From an uncultured Actinomycetes bacterium (GTDB taxonomy: Bacteria > Actinomycetota > Actinomycetes > Mycobacteriales > Mycobacteriaceae): a stretch of 11,144 bases of DNA. Positions 1 through 6,433 of this stretch are shown in pieces (position 1 is the stretch's first letter; every line of letters begins with the position of its first letter). Position numbers and translations under genes: made by a program. The notes under the pieces were generated by a model. It worked only from the letters and a program-made list of their open reading frames with translations. It searched no databases and was not told the origin of the DNA. The stretch is from the NCBI GenBank assembly GCA_903911165.1, contig CAIWCQ010000443.1, forward strand, positions 1 through 11,144, in the 5' to 3' direction.

Positions 1-86
1 AACTGATTGCCAGGCGGGTGCCGTCATCGAAACGGCGACCGGTAGCGTCGGGCCCCGGGGGCCGCCCACCATCACTCGGAGCGTTC

Positions 87-1181
87 ATGGCGAATTCAGC
101 GCAGTCGACATCAGCACAGCATCGGGTCGTCTTGTGGGGCACCGGCGCCATCGGAACCGAGTTGCTGATCGCGATCCTGGACCATCGCCGCGATCTTCGG
201 ATCGCCGGCGCCCGGGTGTACTCACCGGACAAAAACGGTGTCGACATCGCCGAGTTGATTGGTCGCGCCCCCATCGGTATCACCGCCACCACCGATGTCG
301 ACGAGATCCTCGCCCTAGACGCCGACTGCGTGCTCTACACGCCACGCAACACCAGCATCGACGAGGTTTGCGCAATATTGGCGAGCGGGAAAAACGTTGT
401 CACGACAGCGTTTCTGTTCCATCCCCGCCGCATCAACGCGGATGACCGCGACCGGCTGCTGCGGGCCTGCGAGGCCGGGGGCTCCAGCGTGCACGGCAGC
501 GGACTGAACCCGGGCAACCTGTCCGGCGTACTGCCGTTGGCACTGTCGGGAATGAGCCGGCGCATCGACCGGATCACCCTGCAGGAGCGGGCCGACTGGT
601 CGTTCTACGACAGCACCGCGATCACCTTCGACAACATGGCCTTCGGCCAGCCCGTCGAGGACATCAACCCCACCGCCAACGACTTCCTTGCCTTCAACAG
701 CGGCATCTTCAGCAATGAGGTGTGGCTGATGGCCGATGCGCTCAACGCCGGCATCGACGAGGTGACCGCGACGGTCGAGGCCGTCCCCGCCACCCGGGAC
801 CATCAAATCTTCGACCACGTCCTGCGGGCCGGAACCACGGCCGGTCAGCGCTGGAGTTGGGCGGGCCGGCGCGGCGGGGAGACCCTTGTCGAGATCGAGG
901 CGCTGTGGACCGTCGGCGGGGAATATCCGTCGCACTGGCCCAAACCCCAGCACGGCTGGACGCTGACCATCGACGGCGACCCGAAGATGCGCACCCATTT
1001 CCTGGTGATGGCAGGCTCCCCCAGTGCGAGCATGCGCGAGCACGTCACCGCATCCAACGTCGCTACCGCGATGCAGATCCTCAACGCCGTCCCCGCGGTG
1101 TGCGCGGCGCCGCCGGGATTCGCGACCATGGCGAACCTGCCGTTGATCCGCAGCGTCACCGGGTTCGGCAACAGCACCTAG
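87..1181 (+). CDS. DapB-like / amine-dehydrogenase-like NAD(P)-dependent oxidoreductase
   Basis: Predicted cytosolic 364-residue dehydrogenase. Residues 14-23 form the first strand and glycine loop of a Rossmann fold (VVLWGTGAIG, pattern GxGxxG). Residues 136-143 (HGSGLNPG) resemble the conserved loop of the dihydrodipicolinate-reductase-like family that includes 2,4-diaminopentanoate dehydrogenase. In mycobacteria such proteins are often named dihydrodipicolinate reductase, but at 364 residues this is much longer than true DapB (about 245), so a role in lysine synthesis is unlikely; an amino- or imino-acid substrate is an inference. The ATG at 87 was chosen because GGAG lies at 78-81, five bases upstream. 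The reading frame stays open back to an ATG at 18, which has no comparable ribosome site and would add a low-complexity R/P/G-rich stretch. The gene converges on the VapC-like gene 13 bases downstream; no terminator hairpin is visible between them. Confidence 0.85.
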   Translation: MANSAQSTSAQHRVVLWGTGAIGTELLIAILDHRRDLRIAGARVYSPDKNGVDIAELIGRAPIGITATTDVDEILALDADCVLYTPRNTSIDEVCAILASGKNVVTTAFLFHPRRINADDRDRLLRACEAGGSSVHGSGLNPGNLSGVLPLALSGMSRRIDRITLQERADWSFYDSTAITFDNMAFGQPVEDINPTANDFLAFNSGIFSNEVWLMADALNAGIDEVTATVEAVPATRDHQIFDHVLRAGTTAGQRWSWAGRRGGETLVEIEALWTVGGEYPSHWPKPQHGWTLTIDGDPKMRTHFLVMAGSPSASMREHVTASNVATAMQILNAVPAVCAAPPGFATMANLPLIRSVTGFGNST

Positions 1182-1194
1182 CGGGACCGTCCGG

Positions 1195-1617
1195 TCACAC
1201 CGTCAAGGTGGGCGTCAACGCTGCATTGAGAATGCCCGCGTCACGGGTGGCGATGGTGAGGCCACGACGGGCGGCCTGCGCCACGATCATCCGGTCGAAC
1301 GGGTCGCGATGATTCCACCGCAGTCGGCCCGCCATCATCGCATCGGGCACCTCGATCGGCAGTTCGGTGACCGCCATCGCCGCCATGATGTCCGGCCACG
1401 CCGCGAGAAGTGGCTCCCCATCGAGTCGGCCGAGGCGGGTCTTGATGGCTATCTCCCACGCAGAGGCCGCCGAGACTGCTATTTCACGTGCCGGGTCTGA
1501 GATCGCCTCGCGCGCGTTAGCCGAGAGCTGATCGGGCGTACTCACAAGCCACAGGAGCGTGTGCGTGTCGAGAAGGATTGCGCTGGAGGGCGGCTCAAAC
1601 GCCGGGCCGGTCCTCAC
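1195..1617 (-). CDS. PIN-domain toxin, VapC-like (Sll0205-type)
   Basis: Predicted 140-residue PIN-domain ribonuclease toxin. The acidic metal site is complete: D17 in LLDTH near the N-terminus, E55 in SAWEI, D105 and D108 in DPFDRMI, and D126 in TRDAGI. The DPFDRMI and AWEIAIKT signatures are typical of the PIN subgroup paired with Phd/YefM antitoxins. The GTG at 1617 is chosen because it shares four bases (GTGA) with the antitoxin stop codon and has a strong purine-rich ribosome site (GGGAGGGAG, about 1625-1633) seven bases upstream. The frame opens at another GTG at 1635, which would overlap the antitoxin more and lacks that site. It is predicted to cleave RNA unless bound by the upstream antitoxin; the target is unknown. 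Active-site residues are intact, so there is no sign of decay. Confidence 0.9.
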   Translation of the reverse strand: MRTGPAFEPPSSAILLDTHTLLWLVSTPDQLSANAREAISDPAREIAVSAASAWEIAIKTRLGRLDGEPLLAAWPDIMAAMAVTELPIEVPDAMMAGRLRWNHRDPFDRMIVAQAARRGLTIATRDAGILNAALTPTLTV

Positions 1618-1850
1618 TCGGCGACTCCCTCCCACGCATCGAGCTCCGAGTCTGGAAGCGGCTCGTCGAAGTCGTCGCCGAGCACCAGTTTCGGAAGTTG
1701 CCCGAAGATGCGGGGCCGTGGCTGCACCGGCGTGAGGATGGCGACGGGCCGACCATGGGTGGTGATCGTCACCGGCGCACCGGTGCGCTCCACCTCAGCG
1801 AGGATGGCATTGAGCTGAGCTTTGGCCTCCGTGCTCGAGATGGTCTTCAT
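1614..1850 (-). CDS. Phd/YefM-family antitoxin
   Basis: 78-residue antitoxin, first gene of a two-gene toxin-antitoxin operon. The N-terminal half (MKTISSTEAKAQLNAILAEV, then a TITTHGRPVAIL strand-turn-strand) is the Phd/YefM DNA-binding and dimerisation fold. The acidic tail from about residue 55 (GDDFDEPLPDSELDAWEG) is the usual toxin-wrapping segment. Its stop overlaps the PIN toxin start by four bases, so the two are translationally coupled. The ATG at 1850 follows a TATCCT -10 hexamer by six bases and no Shine-Dalgarno is visible, which suggests a leaderless transcript. Family members repress their own promoter; the palindrome at 1880-1898 is the obvious operator. It lies 74 bases downstream of the GH1 stop, so some readthrough from that gene is possible. 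Confidence 0.92.
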   Translation of the reverse strand: MKTISSTEAKAQLNAILAEVERTGAPVTITTHGRPVAILTPVQPRPRIFGQLPKLVLGDDFDEPLPDSELDAWEGVAE

Positions 1851-1856
1851 CGCACC

Positions 1857-1862
1857 AGGATA
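1857..1862 (-). promoter_or_regulatory. -10 hexamer of the antitoxin-toxin operon (leaderless)
   Basis: TATCCT on the minus strand fits TAnnnT and ends six bases before the antitoxin ATG, which places the expected transcription start at or next to the A of the start codon. The -35 position (about 1880-1885, TAGTCC) is poor and falls inside the palindrome at 1880-1898. Confidence 0.5.
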
Positions 1863-1879
1863 CGCCGATCTGACTTATC

Positions 1880-1898
1880 GGACTAGTCGTACTAGTCC
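1880..1898. promoter_or_regulatory. Palindromic operator for the Phd-type antitoxin
   Basis: Perfect 8-base inverted repeat with a 3-base centre, GGACTAGT-CGT-ACTAGTCC. It covers the expected -35 position of the antitoxin promoter, so binding there would block the polymerase. That matches the conditional autoregulation known for Phd/YefM-toxin complexes. The palindrome is seen directly; the binding role is inferred. Confidence 0.6.
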
Positions 1899-1924
1899 AG
1901 TGCAGTTTCGGCGCGCAGGTGCGG

Positions 1925-4264
1925 TCAAGCAGTTGAGGCTCGCCCGGCGGGCGCATCCTTAACGTAGGTCGCGAACAGGCTCGCTGAAATGCCGTTGTCG
2001 CGCGGGATCTGGCGGGTGATCGCCAGGCTTGGCTTGGCAGTGCGCTCCAACGTCACGGGGTCGAACGAATACAGTCCGAATCGTGGCGCGTAGCCCTTTG
2101 CCCACTCCAGGTTGTCGATGAGTGACCAAAAGATATAGCCCTTGACGTCGATTCCGTCGGCGATGGCTTGCTGCAGCACGGCGAGTTGACGCACCGTGTA
2201 AGCGGCCCGGTTGGCGTCGCTGGCATCGGCGATTCCGTTCTCGGTGATCCAAAGCGGCTTGCCGTAGGAGGCGGCGATATCCAGCCCGTCACGCAGGGCG
2301 CTTGGCTGGATGGCCCAGCCGATGTCGGTGCAACCCTGCACCGCCGGGCAGGCGCCGGCGTGCTCGGGCATCGGCAGTCCGTTCAGCAGCGGTATGCCGC
2401 TGATCAGTGCCAACAAAGCTCCGGCGCCGCCCAAGGAGTCGACGGTGGCGACCGAGTAGTGGTTGACGCCGACGAAATCGGAAGTGTTCGCCAAATCTGG
2501 TCGCGCCGGGTCGTTTGTCAGGGTGTTGTCGAAATTGGCATCCAGCTGTCCATTGATCACCGCATTGGGAAACCAGCGGTTGTAGAAGTTGTTGAATTCG
2601 GCGGCCGCTTTCTGATCGGTCGCACTGGCCGGGTTGGCCGGCTCCCACGGAAGCATGTTGAGCACCACGCCGACTTGGGTGTCAGGCCCGAGGTCGAACT
2701 CGTGAATTGCGCGGTACGCCGCCGCGTTCGCCTCAGCTTCATTGATGAGGGACTTTTTCAGCAGGTCTCCACGTAAGACTCCGGGCGGGAACCCACCCTG
2801 ACCCGGAAGAACGAGGTAGGACGCCAGCATGGTGTTGACCGGCTCGTTGATCGTCACCCAGGTGTCCACCTGGTCACCGAACTTATACGCGGCGTAGGCG
2901 GCGTACTTCTCGAACTCGACCTCGGTGTTCTCGGAGGCCCACCCGCCGCCGGTCGGCGGGGTGTAACCGAAGATGCCACCAAGAGTCTCGGTGATGCGTG
3001 CTTTTTGCGGGTCATGCAGCCAGCTGGGCAAGGTGAAGTGCACAAGCGTCACCATCGGTTCGAGGCCGTTGTCCTGCAGGTCGGCGAAGACGTCGCGGTA
3101 GTGCGTCACCGCGTCTTGGTCGGCGAGTGTGTCCAGGATCTGCATCTCAGAGTCGCTCACCCCGTCCGACACATCGACGTCCGCCATCGAGTACGTCACG
3201 CCCGCGACGACCCTGGTGTCGCTGGGGAAGATTCGGCTCCATTCCAAGCCGATCCGGAATGTGTCGGCGCCGACACCCTGGCTGGCCAGTTGAGCATCAG
3301 TCGCATACTGCAGATAGGAACCCGGTCCATTCTCCGGTATCCCTTTCGTCCAGCCGAGCAGCTGGTTGAGCGGGTCGTGAGTCCACGCGTACCAGTCGGT
3401 ATTGGGATCGACGGGCGCCGCGCCGCCCATCTCGGTCTGGAAGGCGGACGTGGCCACGCCCCAGCGGAAACCGTCCGGGAACCCAAGAGCTGCACCAGGA
3501 TTGGTTCCTGTCACCGCCACGGCAATGTTCGCGGCGGTGGTATCTGCGTTCGGATCAAGGAACCCCAGGAGATGGAAGCCGGTGTCCTCGACCTTGATCT
3601 CGAAGGAATCGGTGAATGCATTGGCCGGACTCACCACCGGCGTGTAGGTGAACTGACCGGTCCCCTGGTCGATCACCACACGGCCGTACTGCGGGTTCTG
3701 GGTGACGGCGTAGCTCAGCGCATCACCGGCCGCCGCGATGTTGCCGGTGATCACGCCGCCCGCGGACTGGCTGTTGAGCGCCGAGTCATACCCAATGGTC
3801 GGCGGATCACCAAACAATTCTCGCCGCGCTAACGCCAGCAGATCCAACGGCGTCGGGCGGCCGGCAGTTGCGCTTGCTCTGGCAGATGTCGCCGCCCGCC
3901 TGGCTACCGGGGCGGCCGCCTCACGGCGCGCGGCCGTCAACATCACCGACGCCAGTGATGTGTCCACCGGCGCCGCCGGCCTGGTGCCTGAAGTACCGAC
4001 GCCGGCGGATTTAGCTGTCGTCGCGAGCATCGCCACTGTCGGGGTCGACTCACCCCGTGTGCGGCTGAGGGTCTTCTGTGCCGAGGCCCTGTGCACCGAG
4101 CGCGCTGTTGATTTGGCTGTCTGCGAACTGGTTGCGGCGTCGGCGTTATCGCTGGGGCTGCCGGTATCGGCCCACGCCACCCCGGCCCCCGAACTCACTG
4201 CCGCCCCGATGCCTAGGGCAACGGCCAGGCCTCCGAGGCGTCCGACACTGTCCGAAGCCTTCAT
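1925..4264 (-). CDS. Exported GH1 beta-glycosidase with Ig-like/VCBS-type module
   Basis: 779-residue predicted exported glycoside hydrolase. The signal peptide has hydrophobic core GGLAVALGIGAAV and cleavage after AWA at about residue 32. An S/T/A/R-rich stretch (33-135) and a tandem Ig-like/VCBS-type module (about 155-253, with GRVVIDQGTGQFTYTP) follow. The GH1 barrel spans about 258-760. Catalytic landmarks are present: acid/base E474 in TINEP, nucleophile E675 in WITENG, glucose-contacting Q276 in SAFQTE, Y603 in NHYS and E720 in NLEWAKGY. GH1 enzymes hydrolyse beta-glucosides or beta-galactosides with retention; the exact sugar is not readable. Ordinary bacterial GH1 enzymes are about 450 residues and cytosolic, so export and the extra module are unusual. 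The ATG at 4264 has AGGGAG five bases upstream and starts the signal peptide; the frame is open to 4396, but that extension would bury the signal peptide. Confidence 0.9.
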   Translation of the reverse strand: MKASDSVGRLGGLAVALGIGAAVSSGAGVAWADTGSPSDNADAATSSQTAKSTARSVHRASAQKTLSRTRGESTPTVAMLATTAKSAGVGTSGTRPAAPVDTSLASVMLTAARREAAAPVARRAATSARASATAGRPTPLDLLALARRELFGDPPTIGYDSALNSQSAGGVITGNIAAAGDALSYAVTQNPQYGRVVIDQGTGQFTYTPVVSPANAFTDSFEIKVEDTGFHLLGFLDPNADTTAANIAVAVTGTNPGAALGFPDGFRWGVATSAFQTEMGGAAPVDPNTDWYAWTHDPLNQLLGWTKGIPENGPGSYLQYATDAQLASQGVGADTFRIGLEWSRIFPSDTRVVAGVTYSMADVDVSDGVSDSEMQILDTLADQDAVTHYRDVFADLQDNGLEPMVTLVHFTLPSWLHDPQKARITETLGGIFGYTPPTGGGWASENTEVEFEKYAAYAAYKFGDQVDTWVTINEPVNTMLASYLVLPGQGGFPPGVLRGDLLKKSLINEAEANAAAYRAIHEFDLGPDTQVGVVLNMLPWEPANPASATDQKAAAEFNNFYNRWFPNAVINGQLDANFDNTLTNDPARPDLANTSDFVGVNHYSVATVDSLGGAGALLALISGIPLLNGLPMPEHAGACPAVQGCTDIGWAIQPSALRDGLDIAASYGKPLWITENGIADASDANRAAYTVRQLAVLQQAIADGIDVKGYIFWSLIDNLEWAKGYAPRFGLYSFDPVTLERTAKPSLAITRQIPRDNGISASLFATYVKDAPAGRASTA

Positions 4265-4269
4265 ATGAA

Positions 4270-4275
4270 CTCCCT
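4270..4275 (-). promoter_or_regulatory. Ribosome binding site deciding the GH1 start
   Basis: AGGGAG on the minus strand, five bases before the ATG at 4264. It supports this start over the in-frame upstream codon at 4396. A possible -10 (TATATC, 4325-4330) lies further upstream without a convincing -35. Confidence 0.6.
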
Positions 4276-4374
4276 GCTGAGACCGTCTTCGCTGGCCGCT
4301 ATTGGCGGATCGGCGGGGGCTCAGGATATAGCCTCTGAAGCCAAAACATGGGGCTGCCGAAGAATGTAGCGCCT

Positions 4375-4743
4375 TCAGCCAGCTGCCGCCCACCACAGTG
4401 CCGCACCACCGGCAACCTCAACCAGGAAGTAAAACCAGTTCGGATAGAAGGCCTTTGGCCGGTCGATCACCACGGACACCAACCGTCCGAAAGCCATACC
4501 CCCCAGCGCCGCGGCGACCGTAATGAGGATGCCCTCGCGTGCCGGATGACCCGTTAAGGCAAGCGCGAGCATGCCGGCGATCGCCAGGCCGAATCCGCCG
4601 TAGACGGCACGCACCTCAGCACGCGACTCCGGAATCGGCAGCGTGATGCCGAACGGACGAATCAGCGCGGCCGGGCTGGCCAACGCGAAGCTCCCCATGC
4701 CGAGGAAGAACACGGCGGCGAGAACGATCACGATGGTGCTCAC
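4375..4743 (-). CDS. DUF4345-like four-helix membrane protein
   Basis: Small integral membrane protein of 122 residues, last gene of the four-gene operon. Four hydrophobic helices are seen at about 3-24, 48-66, 70-92 and 102-120. The segment SRAEVRAVYGG (about 40-50) and the GRLVSVVID loop (about 86-94) resemble DUF4345, a family of unknown function. The GTG at 4743 is preferred because it overlaps the stop of the preceding gene by four bases (GTGA). The open frame reaches 4812, but that extension is an R-rich stretch lying inside the upstream gene and would put a charged tail before the first helix. The molecular role is unknown; position in the operon suggests a membrane partner or transporter-like accessory for the two soluble enzymes. 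Confidence 0.82.
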   Translation of the reverse strand: MSTIVIVLAAVFFLGMGSFALASPAALIRPFGITLPIPESRAEVRAVYGGFGLAIAGMLALALTGHPAREGILITVAAALGGMAFGRLVSVVIDRPKAFYPNWFYFLVEVAGGAALWWAAAG

Positions 4744-5168
4744 AGCCACCCCCGGAGGAAGCCTGCGAGCAGAACGACGAAGCCGCCGACCTCGGCGACG
4801 ATGAGCGCCCACATCGCGACATGGATGCTGCGTCCCGGTTGGCTCAGTTGGTTGGTCGTATCGCGTTTGGCGCCGTGGATGATGTAGCTGATGATCGCTC
4901 CGACGAAGAAGAGGATGACCGTGGCCGCAGCAGTCGAATTGACCCAGTCCGGCCAGGCGCTGAGTTCGACGAAGGCCGCCAAGAGCAACGTCGCGAAGGA
5001 ATACAGCAGCGCTGCGCGGTGCGCGATGTCAACATAAGGATGAGCCAGGTGGTCGGGGCTGGTTGCCATCTGCCGGTACTTCCAGATCCCGAGCACCAGC
5101 GCCAGCAGAAAGATGAGGCCCGCCGCGAAAAGAGTTGCCATGGTCGGGTTTCCGAGGCTGTAGGTCAT
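4740..5168 (-). CDS. Four-helix membrane protein with HPYxDxAHR motif, family not recognised
   Basis: Predicted 142-residue inner-membrane protein with helices at about 11-29, 52-70, 79-98 and 116-138. The loop before helix 2 carries a dense polar motif (H43, P44, Y45, D47, H50, R51). Histidines and an aspartate facing the membrane surface could bind a metal or substrate, though this is inference. I do not recognise the family with confidence; small four-helix proteins such as hydroxylaminobenzene mutase have a similar size and topology, but no specific motif links them. The ATG at 5168 is two bases after the HD gene stop (TGA-TC-ATG) and has GGAG five bases upstream, inside the end of the HD gene. 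The frame is open to 5225, which would deeply overlap the HD gene. Its stop overlaps the DUF4345-like start by four bases. Confidence 0.82.
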   Translation of the reverse strand: MTYSLGNPTMATLFAAGLIFLLALVLGIWKYRQMATSPDHLAHPYVDIAHRAALLYSFATLLLAAFVELSAWPDWVNSTAAATVILFFVGAIISYIIHGAKRDTTNQLSQPGRSIHVAMWALIVAEVGGFVVLLAGFLRGWL

Positions 5169-5170
5169 GA

Positions 5171-5878
5171 TCACTCCGTAAACGGTGAATGTGTAATGCG
5201 CCAGGTGAATTGACCCCACCGGCACAGGTCGGCGGTTGCCGAGTGCGGCTGCGCTCGCGCCTCGGTGCGTATCTTATCCGCGAAGAACGTCTTGAATCCC
5301 TGACGGGGGTAGGCGTCGATCACCTGTTCAACAGTCTGCGGATGGATGTCCTCCAGCCTCATACCGGTGACATCAGCGGCCGTCCCGAAATGCAGAAGCG
5401 CGACCTCCGGGCGTTCCTTATCGGCACGGCCAACGTCCAAGTGCATGCGGATCGCCTTCCCGACGATCGCCGCCCGATCCCCCGGCCAGCCTTGTTCGCG
5501 CAGCCATGATTCCGCTGATGCGGCGCCGCGCTGCTCGAATGGGCCCTGCCCACCGATGAAATCGGTCAGTCCCAGATCGTGGAGCATGGCCGCGACGAAG
5601 AGGAGTTCAGCGTCCCAGCTCAATCCATCGCGGGTTCCGAGCATTCCACCGAAGAGGTACGCCCGGTAGCTATGCGCAGCAAGGACACTCGGCGCCTGGT
5701 TGGCCAGAAGACTCGCGGCTTCGAGCGCCACCGGGGTGTCCGGAACAGGAATAGTGCTCAGCGGCAACGCTTCCGGCCGATCCCGTCCCACCCGCCGTGC
5801 GGCGCGGCGCACGACTTGGTCAAGTTGAGCACGGCCCAACCTGCCAACGACAGCGAGCGCGGGTTCCCCGCCGCTCAC
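5171..5878 (-). CDS. HD-domain hydrolase, cyanamide-hydratase-like
   Basis: 235-residue soluble protein with a complete HD metal site: H69 (AAHSYRAYLFG), H100-D101 (AMLHDLGLTD), H146 (IRMHLDVG) and D169 (GTAADVTG). The spacing and the YRAYLFG and LHDLGLT contexts resemble the HD branch containing cyanamide hydratase more than the nucleotide phosphohydrolase branches. Family members hydrolyse small molecules or phosphoesters using one or two metals, so the substrate cannot be assigned. It begins with GTG at 5878, sharing four bases with the RidA-family stop, and ends two bases before the next gene, so it is the second gene of a tightly coupled operon. The first 40 residues are R-rich and outside the HD core. 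Pairing with RidA suggests handling of a reactive nitrogen compound; this is a hypothesis. Confidence 0.85.
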   Translation of the reverse strand: MSGGEPALAVVGRLGRAQLDQVVRRAARRVGRDRPEALPLSTIPVPDTPVALEAASLLANQAPSVLAAHSYRAYLFGGMLGTRDGLSWDAELLFVAAMLHDLGLTDFIGGQGPFEQRGAASAESWLREQGWPGDRAAIVGKAIRMHLDVGRADKERPEVALLHFGTAADVTGMRLEDIHPQTVEQVIDAYPRQGFKTFFADKIRTEARAQPHSATADLCRWGQFTWRITHSPFTE

Positions 5879-6357
5879 CGGGCGACCTCCACTGTCACTT
5901 CGATCTCCAGCGCAATGTTCGCCGGCAACGAGGACACACCCACCGCCAAACGTGCGTGCCGACCCGCGTCGCCGAAGACGTCGACGAATACCTCCGAAGC
6001 AGCGTCGATCACCTGGGTGTGTCCAATGAAGTCGGGTGCAGCGTTGACGACACCGCGCACGAGGACGATCTGCTTGACCGCGTCGAGGCTTCCGAGCGCC
6101 GACCGGATGGTGGCCAGCGCGCTGATCGCCGCATAGCGGGCTGCGCGGCGGCCGTCCTCCGTGTCGAGATCGGCACCCAGTTTGCCCAACACGATCGTCT
6201 GCGGCGGACTGAATGGAACGTGACCACCCAGGATCAGCAGATCACCGGTGCGGACCGCGTTGACGTATTCACCGGCCGGCGGGAAGGGTGCCGGCAGGTC
6301 TATGCCCAGTTCCGCCAACCGGTCCTCGGCCGAAGGTTGTTGCAATGGTTTCAACAT
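5875..6357 (-). CDS. RidA/YjgF/UK114-family protein
   Basis: 160-residue member of the Rid superfamily, first gene of the operon. The C-terminal signature ARLAVGVSSLPANIALEIEV (135-154) holds the key arginine (R136) and the following E151. Blocks DRLAELGIDLP (12-22), LGKLGADL (57-64) and VFGDAGRHAR (127-136) match the longer YjgF subgroup rather than classical RidA of about 128 residues. Classical RidA hydrolyses reactive 2-aminoacrylate-type enamines and imines; R136 makes imine deaminase chemistry possible, but many paralogues have other roles. The ATG at 6357 follows a -35/-10 pair (TTGCAA, 17 bases, TAGCAT) by seven bases with no Shine-Dalgarno, implying a leaderless message. An in-frame TTG at residue 5 is an alternative start. 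The first codons lie within the palindrome at 6338-6356, as expected for direct repression by the divergent TetR. Confidence 0.88.
   Translation of the reverse strand: MLKPLQQPSAEDRLAELGIDLPAPFPPAGEYVNAVRTGDLLILGGHVPFSPPQTIVLGKLGADLDTEDGRRAARYAAISALATIRSALGSLDAVKQIVLVRGVVNAAPDFIGHTQVIDAASEVFVDVFGDAGRHARLAVGVSSLPANIALEIEVTVEVAR
6338..6356. promoter_or_regulatory. TetR operator copy 1, over the RidA-family start codon
   Basis: TGTTGCAATGGTTTCAACA is an imperfect 19-bp palindrome with 7 of 9 base pairs matched. It overlaps two bases of the start codon and the predicted transcription start of the RidA-family gene. It matches the copy at 6386-6404 at 16 of 19 positions. Confidence 0.65.
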
Positions 6358-6364
6358 GTGGGCG

Positions 6365-6393
6365 ATGCTAACCGAGCCGGGAATCTATTGCAA
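6365..6393 (-). promoter_or_regulatory. Promoter of the RidA-HD-membrane operon
   Basis: On the minus strand, -35 TTGCAA (6388-6393), a 17-base spacer, then -10 TAGCAT (6365-6370). The -10 ends seven bases before the ATG at 6357, so transcription should start at the start codon. The -35 lies inside operator copy 2. Confidence 0.62.
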
Positions 6394-6404
6394 TCGTTTC
6401 AATA
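6386..6404. promoter_or_regulatory. TetR operator copy 2, shared by both divergent promoters
   Basis: TATTGCAATCGTTTCAATA is a 19-bp palindrome with the same 7 of 9 matched pairs as copy 1. Compared with copy 1, positions 2 and 18 change together (G-C to A-T), which keeps the symmetry; this is expected for a protein-binding dyad rather than chance similarity. It overlaps the -35 of both promoters. Centres of the two copies are 48 bp apart. Confidence 0.65.
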
Positions 6405-6426
6405 AGTCGGGTTTGCGCAGTACGAT
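6398..6426 (+). promoter_or_regulatory. Promoter of the TetR gene
   Basis: -35-like TTCAAT (6398-6403), a 17-base spacer, then -10 TACGAT (6421-6426). The -10 ends seven bases before the GTG at 6434 with no proper Shine-Dalgarno, so the message is predicted to be leaderless. The -35 overlaps operator copy 2, consistent with autorepression. The -35 is weak. Confidence 0.5.
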
Positions 6427-6433
6427 TGGGGGC

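Noticed and set aside
43..48. TAGCGT as a -10 for the first gene
   Set aside because: It has no matching -35, and the gene has its own Shine-Dalgarno 30 bases on; too weak to list as a promoter.
49..66. GC-rich near-palindrome (GGCCCCGGGGGCC) upstream of the first gene
   Set aside because: There is no T-run to make it a terminator, it sits just before the ribosome site, and such runs are common at this GC content.
315..1043. 242-codon open frame on the minus strand
   Set aside because: It is antisense to the DapB-like dehydrogenase, and the composition is that of a GC-rich shadow frame.
1942..1952. GCCCGGCGGGC hairpin near the GH1 stop
   Set aside because: It lies inside the last codons of the gene, the stem is short and no T-run follows, so it is not supported as a terminator.
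3005..3832. 275-codon open frame on the plus strand
   Set aside because: It is antisense to the GH1 coding region, whose catalytic motifs are clear; the translation shows no family features.
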